Of a stretch of 64,000 bases of DNA, positions 1 to 11,900 are shown piece after piece. The position numbers were made by a program, and so were the translations under genes. Source of the stretch: Leptobrachium leishanense. Lineage: Eukaryota; Chordata; Amphibia; Anura; Megophryidae. The first letter of the stretch is position 1. Every line of letters begins with the position of its first letter. The notes under the pieces are model-generated. The model did not search any database and was not told the DNA's origin. It saw only the letters and a program-made list of their open reading frames with translations. The stretch is taken from assembly GCA_009667805.1 (NCBI GenBank), contig CM019075.1:20767615-20831614 (forward strand). The letters are read 5' to 3'.

Positions 1-571
1 TTTATGGAAAATGCCACCCTAGATTCAGAATAAGGATTAGGCGAAGAAGGCGACATTTGCTATAAAATAGCATTTCTCGATTTTCATTTGTTTCTGTATT
101 TTTATTTAAAAGGAATATTCTATTAAAAAATAATATTCCATCTTTTTCCCCCTTAAGTAATTGGTTAGATCCTGCTGGCAGCCTCTGTCAAATAATTTTG
201 CAGTTGTTTAACTTACCTTTTTTCTCCCTCGCCACGCGCGGCGCAGCTCCTCCTCTCCAGCTCGGAAACGTCACAACTCGCAAGTCTCCTGTGTTTGGGG
301 GATCTCTCCACTTTACCCCTCATTTTAAAGCTTTCAAAAAGCTGAAGTGGTCAGAGTGTGTAGAATATCACTTTAACTTAATTCTATCCTTTCCCTATTT
401 TTCCTTCTGTATCCAATTATCTTTGCAATAAAAATATATGTTAATAGCGGCATTAGATTTTCTCCGAATTTTGTCTCACTTCCGAGATACCATTTCTCCG
501 GAAAATTCACCATTTAGCTAATGATCCCTGTCATTTGCAGAAAATGTAAATTGCTGAAGCATTTCTTTTTT
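1..571. other. No feature recognised
   Basis: AT-rich single-copy-like sequence. No splice-flanked exon or known repeat seen. Confidence 0.5.
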
Positions 572-668
572 AAAGGATTTTACCAGGAAGGATACATTGA
601 GATTTCTCTCGTTTTCAAGTATGTCCTGGGTGGCGAGTATGTACCGTTAGGTGTCTTGGCCAAGGACA
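572..668 (-). mobile_element. SINE fragment, same family as 42797-43012
   Basis: Matches the body of the SINE almost base for base (ttaccaggaaggatacattg onward to ggtgtcttggccaaggacac). The tRNA-like head is missing. Confidence 0.75.
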
Positions 669-899
669 CTTCCTTATTGGTCATCATTGAAAGACGCCCA
701 ATTGGCATCAGAAAATTCCACTGAACTGAAACAACAAAAAAATAAAATTAAAAATCTCCCAATAGGAGTTCAAATCAGTAACGATTTGTCTAAATAATAA
801 GTCTTTTTAAAAAATAAAATAAAAAAACAAATGTAAAAAAAAAAAAAAAAAAAAGCAAAGGGGGTCTTTATTTTTTTTTTGTTTAAAAAATATTTCAAA

Positions 900-1192
900 T
901 TCTTAAGTTTAGGATTGAATCCTATTGGATTTGCCGGCTTAAACCTGTAGAACTGAAACACCAAAAAAAAAAAATCAAGGCATTTTGACACAATTCTGCG
1001 TTCTATGAATAGAAAACACGATGGTCTATGGGACACTTTTGGTGCCAATGAACTGCACCGTATTTTGCTGTATTCACCTGCATTTGGCGACTTGACATCT
1101 TAGTGAATAGACCAACTGCCCTGAAACTGCACTGAATGATGGGAGATTCACCCTTCGTTGCATTTCGATAGTTTAGCGAATAACCCCTTCAG
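900..1192. repeat. Dispersed repeat (gtgcagttcg-gaataaccc family)
   Basis: Shares tggatttgcc, actgaa, and the atagtttagcgaataacccc ending with sequences at 2755-2905, 16430-16675 and 22870-23290. Not classified; no frame. A long A run lies at 834-855. Confidence 0.45.
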
Positions 1193-2012
1193 TCTCGGAC
1201 TCGCTTGCCCGCTGATCACAGCCTCTCCATGTGGTGGATTCTTCTTCTGTCCCTCTCTCCTCTACCTCACGCATGGTCCTGTTCGAGTCATGGATCGATC
1301 CAGTAGGTCTCTCGCCGATGTACATCTACTAATCTCACTCCGCATCAGGGACAGAAAATAAAAGAGGGGGGGGGGAGAAACCATGTTCCTCCCTGGGCCA
1401 CTCGTCGATCCGCCCCCGCTCGCCAAGCTGGGTTTATGAGGCGCAGTGACAATCCCTACACTCAGCTTGATACCTTGTATCTAATTAGCAATAAAGCCAA
1501 TAAAGATTTAATGGCTTCTCCAGCAGTGTAAACCGCGGGGCCCGATAACTTGCCGGCAGCGCCCAAGTACACCCCGAGAACGGAAAGATTACAGCCGCTT
1601 ATTAACCATTTCAAACAATAGTAAACATTGTTACATAGGCCAGCATGTAAGACGATGCGTCTATCGGGTTCAGACTTCACACATCACCTGCTGCTGTTGA
1701 TCCAGAGAAAGGCAAATTAACCCAGTCTGAAGCGCTCGTCAAAATGCAACATCCTGGGGAAAACATTCCTTCTTGACCGCAGATGGCGTCAGATTTCTAC
1801 TTGGATCAAGAAGCTTTTTATTAAATATTAGAACCCTTAATATTCTGTGTCTGCAGGAAGTCATCCAGTCGTTGTTTAAGAGTCTGTACCGACTCTGACC
1901 CAACCACCTCAACAGGCAGATAATTCATTTTGGAGCAATAAAAGAAACACCGCCGTTTTAGACGCTCAACACATGCAGTGGGCACTGAGCAAGCAAAGTC
2001 TGACCTTCCAGA
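1193..2012. other. No gene recognised
   Basis: Mixed sequence. gtcatccagtcgttgtttaa to ctcaacaggcagataattc (1859-1929) has the look of an old interspersed repeat but could not be assigned. Confidence 0.4.
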
Positions 2013-2165
2013 CCAGGGACATTAAACTCTGGCAACCCAGATGTCTATTGCTTACAATTCCCAGAATTCTTTGAATGCAATTGATGGCCAGGGAATCATG
2101 GGAGGTGTAGTACAGAAACATCGGGGGGGGGGGTTGAGATCTATGTTCTAGACCAAGGGTTGGCC
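2013..2165. mobile_element. Palindromic hAT-like miniature element
   Basis: Arms acaattcccagaattctttg and atcatgggaggtgtagt pair around the centre; ends read caggga and ccaaggg. The same family recurs at 4127-4268 and 59605-59752. Confidence 0.55.
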
Positions 2166-2464
2166 AAATAAAATACCCAGATGCCAAAGGGCACTTTTTA
2201 TGTGGTACACGTTTGGAAGGTTGGGGGCGTTAACCCTAAGTGTTCAATTTACACATCTTTGGCACAGATGTCTGTGTCCTCTATGCCGAGGATTGAGTGT
2301 CAGGAGAGCACAGGGATAGCTTACTACATTTGGTTCTTCTGCTCCCCCTGCAGGCTATTCAAAGAATATCTCGCATGACTCTGAACGCTACACATGGTGT
2401 TTTCCGAGCAAAGCAAAACAGAAAAGTGGGAGGGGGGACATGGATAGAGTATTGAGCAGGAGGA

Positions 2465-2715
2465 TGGGTGCAAAAATCAGCCATGTTTTCCTGGACACCT
2501 GATACTACGATTTCATCTAGCAGGTGGAGCACAGGAAAAAGTGCTGCCCTGCAACATGTATAATCCATGTGCTGCAGGAAGGAAATCAAGGCAGGTCACC
2601 TGGGATTCCTCTTTGATTTCTAACTCGAGGCAGATGGATTATATATGCTGCAGGGTGGCGTGTTTCATGCACTGACCATCGGCATGAACAGGAAAACATG
2701 GCCGATCTGGCAAAA
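2465..2715. mobile_element. Inverted-repeat miniature element (family of 41877-42147)
   Basis: Left arm cagccatgttttcctg and right arm caggaaaacatggccgatct pair, as do ctgccctgcaacatgtataa and ttatatatgctgcagggtgg nearer the centre. Confidence 0.55.
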
Positions 2716-2754
2716 CTATCAGGAAGCCCTTCCCAAAAACTGCACTGCCTCCAA

Positions 2755-2905
2755 ATTGCACTGTATTTCGCTGGCAATTTGCCAAAATATTTAGCGAATT
2801 GCCAGCTTTTTGAATAGCTGAATGGCCATGAAATTGCACCGTACGAGGAAATTCTCGGTGCAATTCGGTGTCCAATTTGGCCCTTTGAATAACCCCTCAA
2901 AAGTG
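2755..2905. repeat. Dispersed repeat fragment, same family as 900-1192
   Basis: Contains gaaattgcaccgtacgagga, aattcggtgtccaatttggc and ccctttgaataaccc. Confidence 0.45.
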
Positions 2906-2919
2906 TCACTCGGTGCATC

Positions 2920-3250
2920 CATTGTGTGATATTTTGTGTTGTATCTTTCCATCACTTGCTCCTCACTGTGTGGCTTTGGCCACAGAATGGAGTGAATGGG
3001 TCAGTTACCAACTCACATCATTGGATTGTGTGGGATGTAGTCAAAGGACATCACAAGGGGGTAAATTATAAGTCTTTTAAGCTCCCTGTCTTCTCTCATT
3101 TAGCTGCCAGCTCTTATCACAAGTAGCCTGGAGAACAATAGATTTATTGCTGCCTTATCTAAACATTCCATCCACCTTATTAACTGTTAAATACTGTAGA
3201 TTAAATAAACAAGATCAGTAAAGAAAAGCTTTTGCACAGATTTTGGTAAA
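2920..3250. repeat. Dispersed repeat, paralogous to 16985-17245
   Basis: Shares actcacatcattg, tgtgggatgtagtcaaagga, ccagctctta, cttatctaaacattcc and cttttgcacagattttg with 16985-17245. Confidence 0.55.
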
Positions 3251-3257
3251 TGATGCA

Positions 3258-3580
3258 TTAACCTCCCTGACGGTATTCCCGGGTGTGGCTCGGGGTTAAC
3301 TTTTTGTACCGAAAGCCACACTCTGGCTGTATACTTACATGACCTGCGCTCCCTCGCTGATCCCCGCAGTCTCCTCCAGCCGCTCGCAAAGTCACACTCC
3401 CTGGTTCTCTTCTCGCGAGGAGTGAAACCAGGAAGTGTGACATCGCGATCAGCTGCAGTGTGACTGCGGGGACAGCGAGGGAGCGCAGGGACATGTAAGT
3501 ATCGGCCAGAGTGTGGCTCGGGGATACTGCTTTCAGTATTGAAAGTTAACCCCCGAGCCACACTTCTACCGCTAGGGGGC
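3258..3580. mobile_element. piggyBac-type miniature element
   Basis: TTAA at 3258-3261 is followed by cctccctgacggtattcccg, and the right end reads taccgctaggggg, an imperfect inverse (cctag/cctgacgg). The interior pairs gtgtggctcggggttaac (3283-3300) with gttaacccccgagccacac (about 3546-3564), and agcgccctc-type arms around agtgtgactgc. The right TTAA is lost (ggccaa). This is a familiar type of amphibian TTAA miniature element. Confidence 0.65.
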
Positions 3581-3887
3581 CAAAATACATATGTCTGAAT
3601 CGGACTGCCAGGGAATAATCCACAAAGTGAAAAACAAAGAGATAAACAAACGCCAACAATTTTTATTTTTCCTTTTTACATGCAATTACTATAAACAAAA
3701 GATAAAAAAAACACGAGCATGCATTTTATAAAGTGGTTTTGTAATCTAGTTACAGTTTATGGACGTGGTATTGTCCCTTTACATGGTCTTGTCGAAGTAG
3801 TCCATTTCCAGTGCCAGATGACAATCACAAAAAAAAAATAAAAAAATAGAAATCTAGCCACTGGATCCAATGTAAATTAAATACATA

Positions 3888-4072
3888 CAGGGTTATTCAG
3901 AGAGAGGTGAAAACCAGGAGAATGATTGGAGAAGTGAAAATAGGTCAGAATAGCCAAACCAGAAAAATTCTCCCATTTATCTCACTTTCCAAATCGGCTA
4001 TTTGGTCTAGAATAGATTGTTCTTTTCTGCCATTCTCCTGGTTTTCACCTCTCTCTGATTAACCCCGATAGT
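3888..4072. mobile_element. Palindromic miniature element (gggttattcag type)
   Basis: Ends cagggttattcagagagagg and, inverted, tcggggttaatcagagagag; arms continue with gtgaaaaccaggagaatg and cattctcctggttttcac. A sister copy is at 17398-17577. Confidence 0.65.
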
Positions 4073-4126
4073 CACATAATGGATCCATTAACAGGAAGCA
4101 GGCCAGATTAGTGTCATGACGGGCTA

Positions 4127-4268
4127 CAGCAGGGGTGTCATACTCCGGCCCACAGATGTTTTTTGACCTACAATTCCCAGAATTCTTTGAATGCAATAAA
4201 TGGCCAAAGAATCATGGGAGGTGTAGTTCAGAAAATCAGGGGGGCTGGTGGTTGACAGCGCTGGTCTG
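4127..4268. mobile_element. Palindromic hAT-like miniature element
   Basis: Starts caggggtgtcatactccggc; the centre holds acaattcccagaattctttg and gaatcatgggaggtgtagtt. Near-identical in the core to the copy at 2013-2165. Confidence 0.6.
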
Positions 4269-5317
4269 CTAGGGTTAAAATTATCTCCCTTGCTGGGGCA
4301 GATACATGGTGGTATAAAGGGGGTCCACCTAATTTTAAGCTGCCTGTATCCCTGCTGTCCGTGGCTGTGAAATATCTCTGATCAGGACAATGTGGTCTCT
4401 GTAAAGCAATAAAATGTCACTCACTGCACCATTCTGATCACGCACACCACAAAGGGCCCGACGCTTTAACCCCTCCACGCCTTAGCGCATGGATGCCTAA
4501 TTGCACAACGTCCAGTTTGAGGCTTGTGATGTCCCGCTGGGCCCGGATCGAGGTGAGCCCCGTGTCATTGTAGGTGCCTGCGGGAGGCATTCTGGGAGGA
4601 AAAAAGGCCCATTCAGCCGCGGTGACAGATTTACGCCGTTCACAGGATGGGATGCTGCAGGAGAGGATTCTGGGTATTGGCTAAAAACTCTCTGCTTTTG
4701 TATAGACAACAGTCCTGCTCCTTAAAGAACGGGAGGCAGCAAACGTCATGCGGCGAGGGCCCCTAAGGGTCACCCACACCGGAGAAGGGAAGATTCAGGG
4801 GCCTGACATAATGACAGATGAAAGCATGCTTTGACCCATTTGTGCCCGTGTGTCCTGCCAGCTACAGCCCGTCTCTCTGATGACCGGCGTTTTAACGATC
4901 TGCCAATCACCAGGTTTTATAGCTATATAAAAAAAATTAGGGGGAAGAGGGGGGGGGGAGCAAACCAAAAGGATCAGTTTACTGAAAAGTAGAGCATCCC
5001 TTCTTTTGCCCTTAAATAACAGGCAAGAGGCTGCTGCCCAATTATTTTTTTTGCCCCATTTTCTCACCTTTATCTCCCTCGTCGCCAGGTGCAGCTCTTT
5101 GACTATGAACGCAGAGGTCCCAGAGGCTTTCCTGGGCAATTTGCGCTCCCAGTGCAGGAAACGCAGGGTGCTCATCGCAACGGGACTTGCGAACTTAAAT
5201 ATGCAAGTCCTGTTACAGACTGACAAAATTCAGATGTGCCTTTTAATGCATAAATAGGTCACTTACAGTTTTTGGTGTTTATTACAAGACTGTTTCATGG
5301 CTGCTTTTCGTTACCTC
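4269..5317. other. No gene recognised
   Basis: Single-copy-like. A minus-strand stretch around 5075-5205 is open and ends at a donor-like gtgaga, but nothing in its translation is recognisable. Confidence 0.4.
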
Positions 5318-6195
5318 AGACAGCATCCTCTCACAGAGATAGGGCGGGGCTTCCTCCAACAGACAGCATCCTCTCACAGAGATAGGGCGGGGCTTTATCC
5401 AACAGACAGCATCCTCTCACACACAGAGATAGGGCGGGGCTTCCTCCAACAGACAGCATCCTCTCACACACAGATAGGGCAGGGCTTTCTCCAACAGACA
5501 GCATCCTCTCACACACAGAGATAGGGCGGGGCTTTATCCAATAGACAGCATCCTCTCACAGAGATAGGGCGGGGCTTCCTCCAACAGACAGCATCCTCTC
5601 ACACACAGATAGGGCGGGGCTTCCTCCAACAGACAGCATCTCTCACACACAGAGATAGGGCGGGGCTTTATCCAATAGACAGCATCCTCTCACACACAGA
5701 TAGGGCGGGGCTTCCTCCAACAGACAGCATCCTCTCACACACAGATAGGGCGGGGCTTCCTCCAACAGACAGCATCCTCTCACACACAGAGATAGGGCGG
5801 GGCTTTCTCCAACAGACAGCATCCTCTCACACACAGATAGGGCGGGGCTTTCTCCAACAGACAGCATCCTCTCACACACAGAGATAGGGCGGGGCTTTAT
5901 CCAATAGACAGCATCCTCTCACACACAGATAGGGCGGGGCTTCCTCCAACAGACAGCATCCTCTCACACACAGATAGGGCGGGGCTTCCTCCAACAGACA
6001 GCATCCTCTCACACACAGAGATAGGGCGGGGCTTTCTCCAACAGACAGCATCCTCTCACACACAGATAGGGCGGGGCTTCCTCCAACAGACAGCATCCTC
6101 TCACACACAGAGATAGGGCGGGGCTTCCTCCAACAGACAGCATCCTCTCAGGGCGGGGCTTTCTCCAACAGACAGCATCCTCTCATGCACATAGG
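5318..6195. repeat. Minisatellite, about 45-bp unit with GC box
   Basis: About 19 units of cagcatcctctcacacacag, agatagggcggggcttcctcc, aacaga. Eighteen units keep GGGCGGGGC, the Sp1/KLF GC-box core, and one has gggcagggc. Units vary by tttatcc, ttcctcc or tttctcc. A five-unit block of about 229 bp is repeated (5643-5871 and 5872-6100), so there is higher-order structure. Both strands remain open over long stretches, but only as repeat artefact. Confidence 0.97.
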
Positions 6196-6416
6196 AGGGG
6201 GTGGGGTTTCAGCACAGGCAGTATCAGATGTTCTCACTTACATTGCAGCTCCACCACAATTCCCGTCGCACCTGTGTAGAACAACAGATCCAAGCTGTGC
6301 GCATGCACAGTCGATCCATCACGGCCTCTCTGAGATCGATCTTTAATGCCATCACTAGTAACCGGGCAGTAACCAGCAGTTGTGAAATTCAATTGAAGTC
6401 TGGCAATTTATGACCA

Positions 6417-6725
6417 ATGTGTGGAATGTCTTTGTATTCGATTAAGGGAGGTACGGACCCACGTGGGGTGGGATAGTGTCACAGCAGGGTGGGCTAATTG
6501 GGATGTACCTAATTATGTATTCGGGGTATAAAACCCCTTGTTGGAGTGAGATCGGGGCTCACTCTTTGCGATTGAATCCTGTGTGAGCACCTGTGACGGC
6601 ACAATAAAGTTTGCCTTTCCTGAAGAGACTCGTGTCCAGTCAATCCTTGTCCGTGCCGGCCCGCCCTCGTCCCGAGTGAACCAGGTGGATTCCGGAAACA
6701 GGAGGAAGAGGGGGCACTCCTCACA
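6417..6725 (+). mobile_element. Probable solo LTR of a retroelement
   Basis: The segment has promoter and polyadenylation signals in LTR order: a TATA-like ggtataaaac at about 6526-6535, then cacaataaag (AATAAA) at about 6602-6608, then a GC-rich U5-like tail ending in cctcaca. It begins near tgtggaatgtc. No gag, pol or env frame lies next to it, so a solo LTR left by recombination is the simplest reading. Exact ends and a target duplication could not be fixed. Confidence 0.5.
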
Positions 6726-7298
6726 TCCTGTCCATTTTAAAAATATAAAGTGGTCAGGATGAGTAGAGTGTCCTGTAGCTGTACAGGTCTAAAGAAATGG
6801 CATGCTTCATACAGATGTCTTTATAAGCTTTGTCTCTCTTTTAGCCGACACCGTGGAAAATACAAGAAATATAACCAAATCAAGTTCAAAAATCTGCATA
6901 AAAACAGTCCTTTACAAGACTGTCTCTGATGCAAAATGAACATGTCTTGCCAACAGAAAAAGGATAAATCCAGGTACAACATTAACAGATCACATTGTAC
7001 ATGTAAAGGGATATAAAAAACAACAGCAGAGATAAATTACCGTGTGAGCCTCTAGACCACATGCAGATACGTTCTTTGAGGAGTTATGCAACCACAAGTC
7101 TCTCCTCCAGCTTTTTAATAGGAAGTTAGTGACCACTCCTGCCTACTGTCTCTGGTGTATACAGCTCTTTAAACCAGGAAGTGCTAGTTCTCATACCTTT
7201 AAACATGCAAGGGACAACACAGCTCAAAACCCCCCCAAAAAAAACATGTCCCTTGACAGTTAAATGTCCCTTTAATACAATTTTCAGGTCCTTCAAAT
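6726..7298. other. No feature recognised
   Basis: AT-rich sequence between the LTR and the L1; no conserved motif seen. Confidence 0.5.
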
Positions 7299-7425
7299 AA
7301 GCAGTCTCGGGGGCGTGGCTTGGCTGCTGATGGCCGCCTGAGCTGTTAGCTCCGCCATGAGACTTTGCAATCCGCTTACATCCACAGACCCTGAACCCCC
7401 CAGAGACACCTGGAGGACCTCCACG

Positions 7426-8422
7426 ATGCCGGCTACCAATAAATCGCAAAAACGCGGTAAGCAGCGGGATGGCTCTGTGGCCGCGCTGTTTTCCGCGAAG
7501 AGGCAGGCGGCCTCTCAAGATGGCGGCCGCTCCTCTTCCCGCCACAAGACGCCGGTCTCGGAGGACGAAATGTCAGACGGGAACCCGGCAGAAGCAGATA
7601 CAACGGCCATCCTCACCCATATGCGGGAGATGCGCACATACCTGGCTGGGGAGATAAATAGGAGCACGAAGATCATGCAGGCAGACCTCATGGCGCTAGG
7701 TACGAGAACGGCGGCGCTCGAAACCAGGGTTGATGACATGGCTGAAGCACACAATGCGGTGGTGGACGGCACGAATATGTTACTACGCAGAGTGGAGGAC
7801 ATTGAGATACAGATGGAAGATTTAATCAAACCGAACGCGCAGAAACAACCTCCGCATAAGAGGCCTTCCCGAGGGAGCGGGCGAGGGCTCCCTGGCTGAT
7901 TTGGTGCGGGACCTTCTACGTCCCCTGGCCCCAGACTTACCAGAACAAGCGTGGATTCTAGACCGGGCACACCGCGCTCTGCGCGCTCGGAGGGCAGAGG
8001 ATGAGCGCCCGAGGGACGTGATCGTTCGCTTCTTGCACTACTCCACCAAGGAACTTATTCTACGCAATAATAGGGGCGCCTCCATTTCATACGAGGGGAC
8101 CCCCATTTTGCTCTTCCAGGATTTGACCCCAATAACGCTACAGCGCCGGAGGGAATGGAAACCAGTCGCAGACCTACTCAGAAACCACAAGATCCAATTT
8201 GCTTGGGGGCACCCCTTGAAGATCCTGGCCTTCCTAAACGGCCGCACCCACGTTCTACAACCCCGGATGGATCCGGGCAGATTCTTCAAAGCTCTTGGTA
8301 TCACCCCACCGGACGACTTCGAACTCCCGAACCACCATCCTACCTCCCTGCAACATTTCTCCAGAGAATGGAGAACCGTTGGCGGCAATGGGCGGAGTCG
8401 CTCTGGACGAACCCCGACTTGA
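7426..8422 (+). pseudogene. L1 ORF1 protein (frameshifted)
   Basis: ORF1p is the RNA-binding chaperone of L1 particles. The first part reads to about 7830: a basic N-terminus rich in Lys, Arg and Ser, then a predicted coiled coil (HMREMRTYLAGEI through ALETRVDDMAEAHN to RRVEDIEIQMEDL). The frame then shifts by one near 7825-7832 and resumes as NRTRRNNLRIRGLPEGAGEG, the classical L1 ORF1 motif at the start of the RRM-like domain. It continues through DVIVRFLHYSTKELIL and a C-terminal domain to a stop at 8420-8422. The start is a choice: an in-frame ATG also lies at 7357, but the basic segment suits initiation at 7426. The intact protein would have been about 330-355 residues, normal for the family. 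Confidence 0.85.
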
Positions 8423-8956
8423 GGTGCTCCGTTTTTCTTTTTTGCGCCCTCCGGACAGCCCTCTTTTTTTTTTTTTTTGGGAAGGCACAATGGGCCATCA
8501 GCTGGTGCGTCCCGTGCGTACACCGCAAATTTCTCCCCTCGCCCCTTGCACCCCCTCTCTGGGTCATATACGCCCAACGGCGATCCTCTCCCACCCCCAC
8601 GATGACCCCAGGACCGCACAGAGGGACACAGGTGGCTGGCGCGGACCCAGGGGGAGCCCTTTTTTCTTTTTTACAGGGTCTTACAATCCAATGGACACTC
8701 GTTGCGGGCGAGGTGGTATCCTGGACTCTCATGCCGGAGCCGAACTTTGGGTTACCTCCCCCCCCAATCCTTTTTTGCCTGGCGATATGTAAGCCCAGGC
8801 TTTCTTTGGTTTACTCTTCGGAGGTCTTTTCTGTATATAGTTCTATTTGTTTGATCATTTTATTGTGTTTTTTTTTTTCTTCCCCTGTTGGTTTTCCACC
8901 AGGCTGCCCCTACGGGCTTATTCATTGCCCCGGGATGTGGTACAGAGCCTCCTTTT

Positions 8957-11900
8957 ATGCTTTCTTTGACAACCTCCCTAAATGTGAAGGGCCTGAACTC
9001 CCCGAACAAGCGCCGCCTCTTACTGCGCAGCCTTAAATCAGCTGAGTCAGATATAGCATTTATTCAGGAAACCCACATTAACAAAGTGGCCAAGGTCAGA
9101 CTCACAGATCATATCTATACTGTGGCGGTATCGACCCACTCCGTCGTTAAGTGCAATGGGGTGTCCATCCTCTTTCGGAAGACATGCCCCTTCAAGATTA
9201 CATTCGAGGTGTGTGACAGTGACAGTGTCCATGTACTTGTCCATTCCCCCCATATATGTCCCACTACCCCCCCTCCACCCCATATGCTTTGGCAATGCTA
9301 AAATGTATTTGGTCCTGCCAATAAAGCTTAATTTGATTTGATTCAGTGACGGTAGATTTGTCCTGGTATCGGGGTCACTGTACGCTTCCGCTTGTTATCT
9401 CATTAACATTTACGCCCCTAATGCACAATCTGAACAGTTCTGGACGGACATGACTGCCTTGGTGGCCTCCCTCCCTCCTGGCATGGTGATTGTGGGCGGT
9501 GACATGAATGCGGTCCCCTGCGCGGCTGTTGACAGGCGATCCCAGACAGGGACTGACCGGGCACCGGGACCTAGTGGACAGGATAAGGCTTTTTACACTT
9601 TCCTCAGACACTCAGACTTATTGGACGCATGGAGGGTTCTCCACCATGATGAAAGGGATTTTACTTTCTACTCGGCTCCACACGGTTCATATTCACGCAT
9701 AGACCTTTTCCTCTGCAACGCTGCTAGTATGGCTAGGGTGCTGCGAGCTGACATCCACAGTATTACGTGGTTGGACCATGCAGACATTTCCCTACAGCTG
9801 GCTGTTCCTCAATCCTCTGGTCCGTGGAAGTGGAAGCTGAATGCCTCTCTTCTCCGTGATTCAGACGTTATAGCGCAGACACGGGTGGCCCTTGACCAAT
9901 ATTTTACGGAAAACGCCTCGGAGGAGATGTCCCCGGCCACGGTTTGGGCTGCTCACAAAGCCGTGATCCGAGGCCATTTCATCAAAGTAGCCACGTTTCG
10001 GAAGAAACAGAAACTTAGCTTGGCCCTAGATCTCCAAGCACAGCTTCACCGTTTGGAGCAACAACACAAGGCAGATCCCACCCCCTCCGGGCTCGTCGCC
10101 CTCAATGAAGTCAGGAGAGCCCTGAAACAGCTCTTCCTAGATGATGTTGCTAAATCCTTAATGTGGACTAGGCGGACCTTCTACGAACAATCTAACAAAT
10201 TAGACACACTCTTAGCGCATAGCCTCAGACCTAGGGGGACTTATAAAATCGATGATCTCTGTCAGGGCGAGCGACGGGAGTGTAGTTACATCCCCCGACG
10301 CGATAGCTAAGGTTTTCACTGAATTTTACGACCGACTTTATAACCACTCAAGGGCCCAGGGGGAGGGTGCCGGTAGCGCCACAGGCATGATTGACGACTT
10401 CTTAAACTCCACACCCTTGACCGCCCTCACCCAAGCCCAGTCAGCCACTCTTGGGGAGCCGATTGTCATGCCGGAGGTCAGCAGGGCACTTGCCGGCCTG
10501 AACGGCATGAAAGCCCCCGGACCAGACGGTTTCCATGGAGGTTACTACAAAACCTTCAAGAAAATCTCCCACACTTGACCAATCTATTCAACGCAATGCG
10601 CGGGGAGACCCGCTTACACCCGGACATGACCCTGGCCGACATTGCGCTGCTTCCGAAGGAAGGGAGGGACGCCTCGAGACCTGAAAACTACCGTCCCATC
10701 TCCCTCCTTAACTTCGATATTAAACTCCTGGCCAAAATCTTGGCGGATAGACTGAATCCCATGCTGACCTCACTTATACATCCCGACCAAGTCGGCTTCA
10801 TCCCCGGTCGACAGCTGTACGAGAATACGTGCCGAGGTGCCGACCTGGTGTGGTGGGCGGTATCGACTCGAACGCCTTCTCTGCTTCTTTCCTTGGACGC
10901 GGAGAAGGCCTTCGACAGGGTGGAATGGTCCTTTCTCTTTCGTCTTTTGGCTCGAATGGGGTTACCTGACAATTTCCTCAATGTGATACAGGCCCTTTAT
11001 GAAAATCCGAGAGCGCAGATTAAACTCCAGGGTGCCTCCCGTTCCCCTTTTAATATCTCGAATGGCACGCGACAGGGGTGCCCTTTGTCTCCGATCCTAT
11101 TTGTGCTAGCCCTAGAACCCCTTCTAACGCGCATACGCCAATCCCCGCACATACAAGGTGTCCCCTTGGGCACCCACAGGTTCACGGTTTCGGCTTACGC
11201 AGACGACATCTTGCTCTCCCTCACAGACTCGTTCCGCTCCATGCGCCACCTCCATGACTTATTGACCTACTATGGAACCCTTTCGGGGTTTAAGGTCACC
11301 CTTACTAAATCCCAGGCGATGCCCTTACACATGTCACCAGAGACGGTTGCGGATATGGCATCCCGTTTCCGCATTCCAATTGTACGGACGTCACTAAAAT
11401 ATCTTGGGGTCTCTCTGACTAATGACCCCACACGTTTGTTTTCTGCCAATTTTCCACCCGTGATACGACAGATTAAGAAGGACCTAGAGGACTGGACTGA
11501 GAAGCCGATCTCGTGGATCGGGAGGATCCACTCTGTTAAGATGAACATCCTGCCCAGGCTCCTGTTCCTTTTTCAAGCGCTGCCGGTCACCCGGAGGGAC
11601 CTGGCAGGAATTCAATCTGCGATAGATACGTTCGTCTGGCAGAATAAAAGGCGGAGAGTAGCCCGTAAAATATTATATCGTCCTAAAACTAGAGGTGGAT
11701 TGGGTCTCCCTAACCTTTATATGTATTATTGCGCAGCACAACTGGGCGAAGGTGGTTGCCTGGCACGCACCGGCAGAGGACAGACGTTGGGTGGCACTGG
11801 AGACTGCGCTTACCTCCCCTGACCGCCCACACATGTCTCTGGCTACCCAGACCTTCGCGCCCCTTGCCCCGCACGGTTTGCCCGGCGATAGCCAACTCCC

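Noticed and set aside
4795..5226. 143-codon minus frame as an exon
   Set aside because: A donor-like gtgaga follows an open stretch, but no acceptor with a good tract and no recognisable domain; composition is ordinary.
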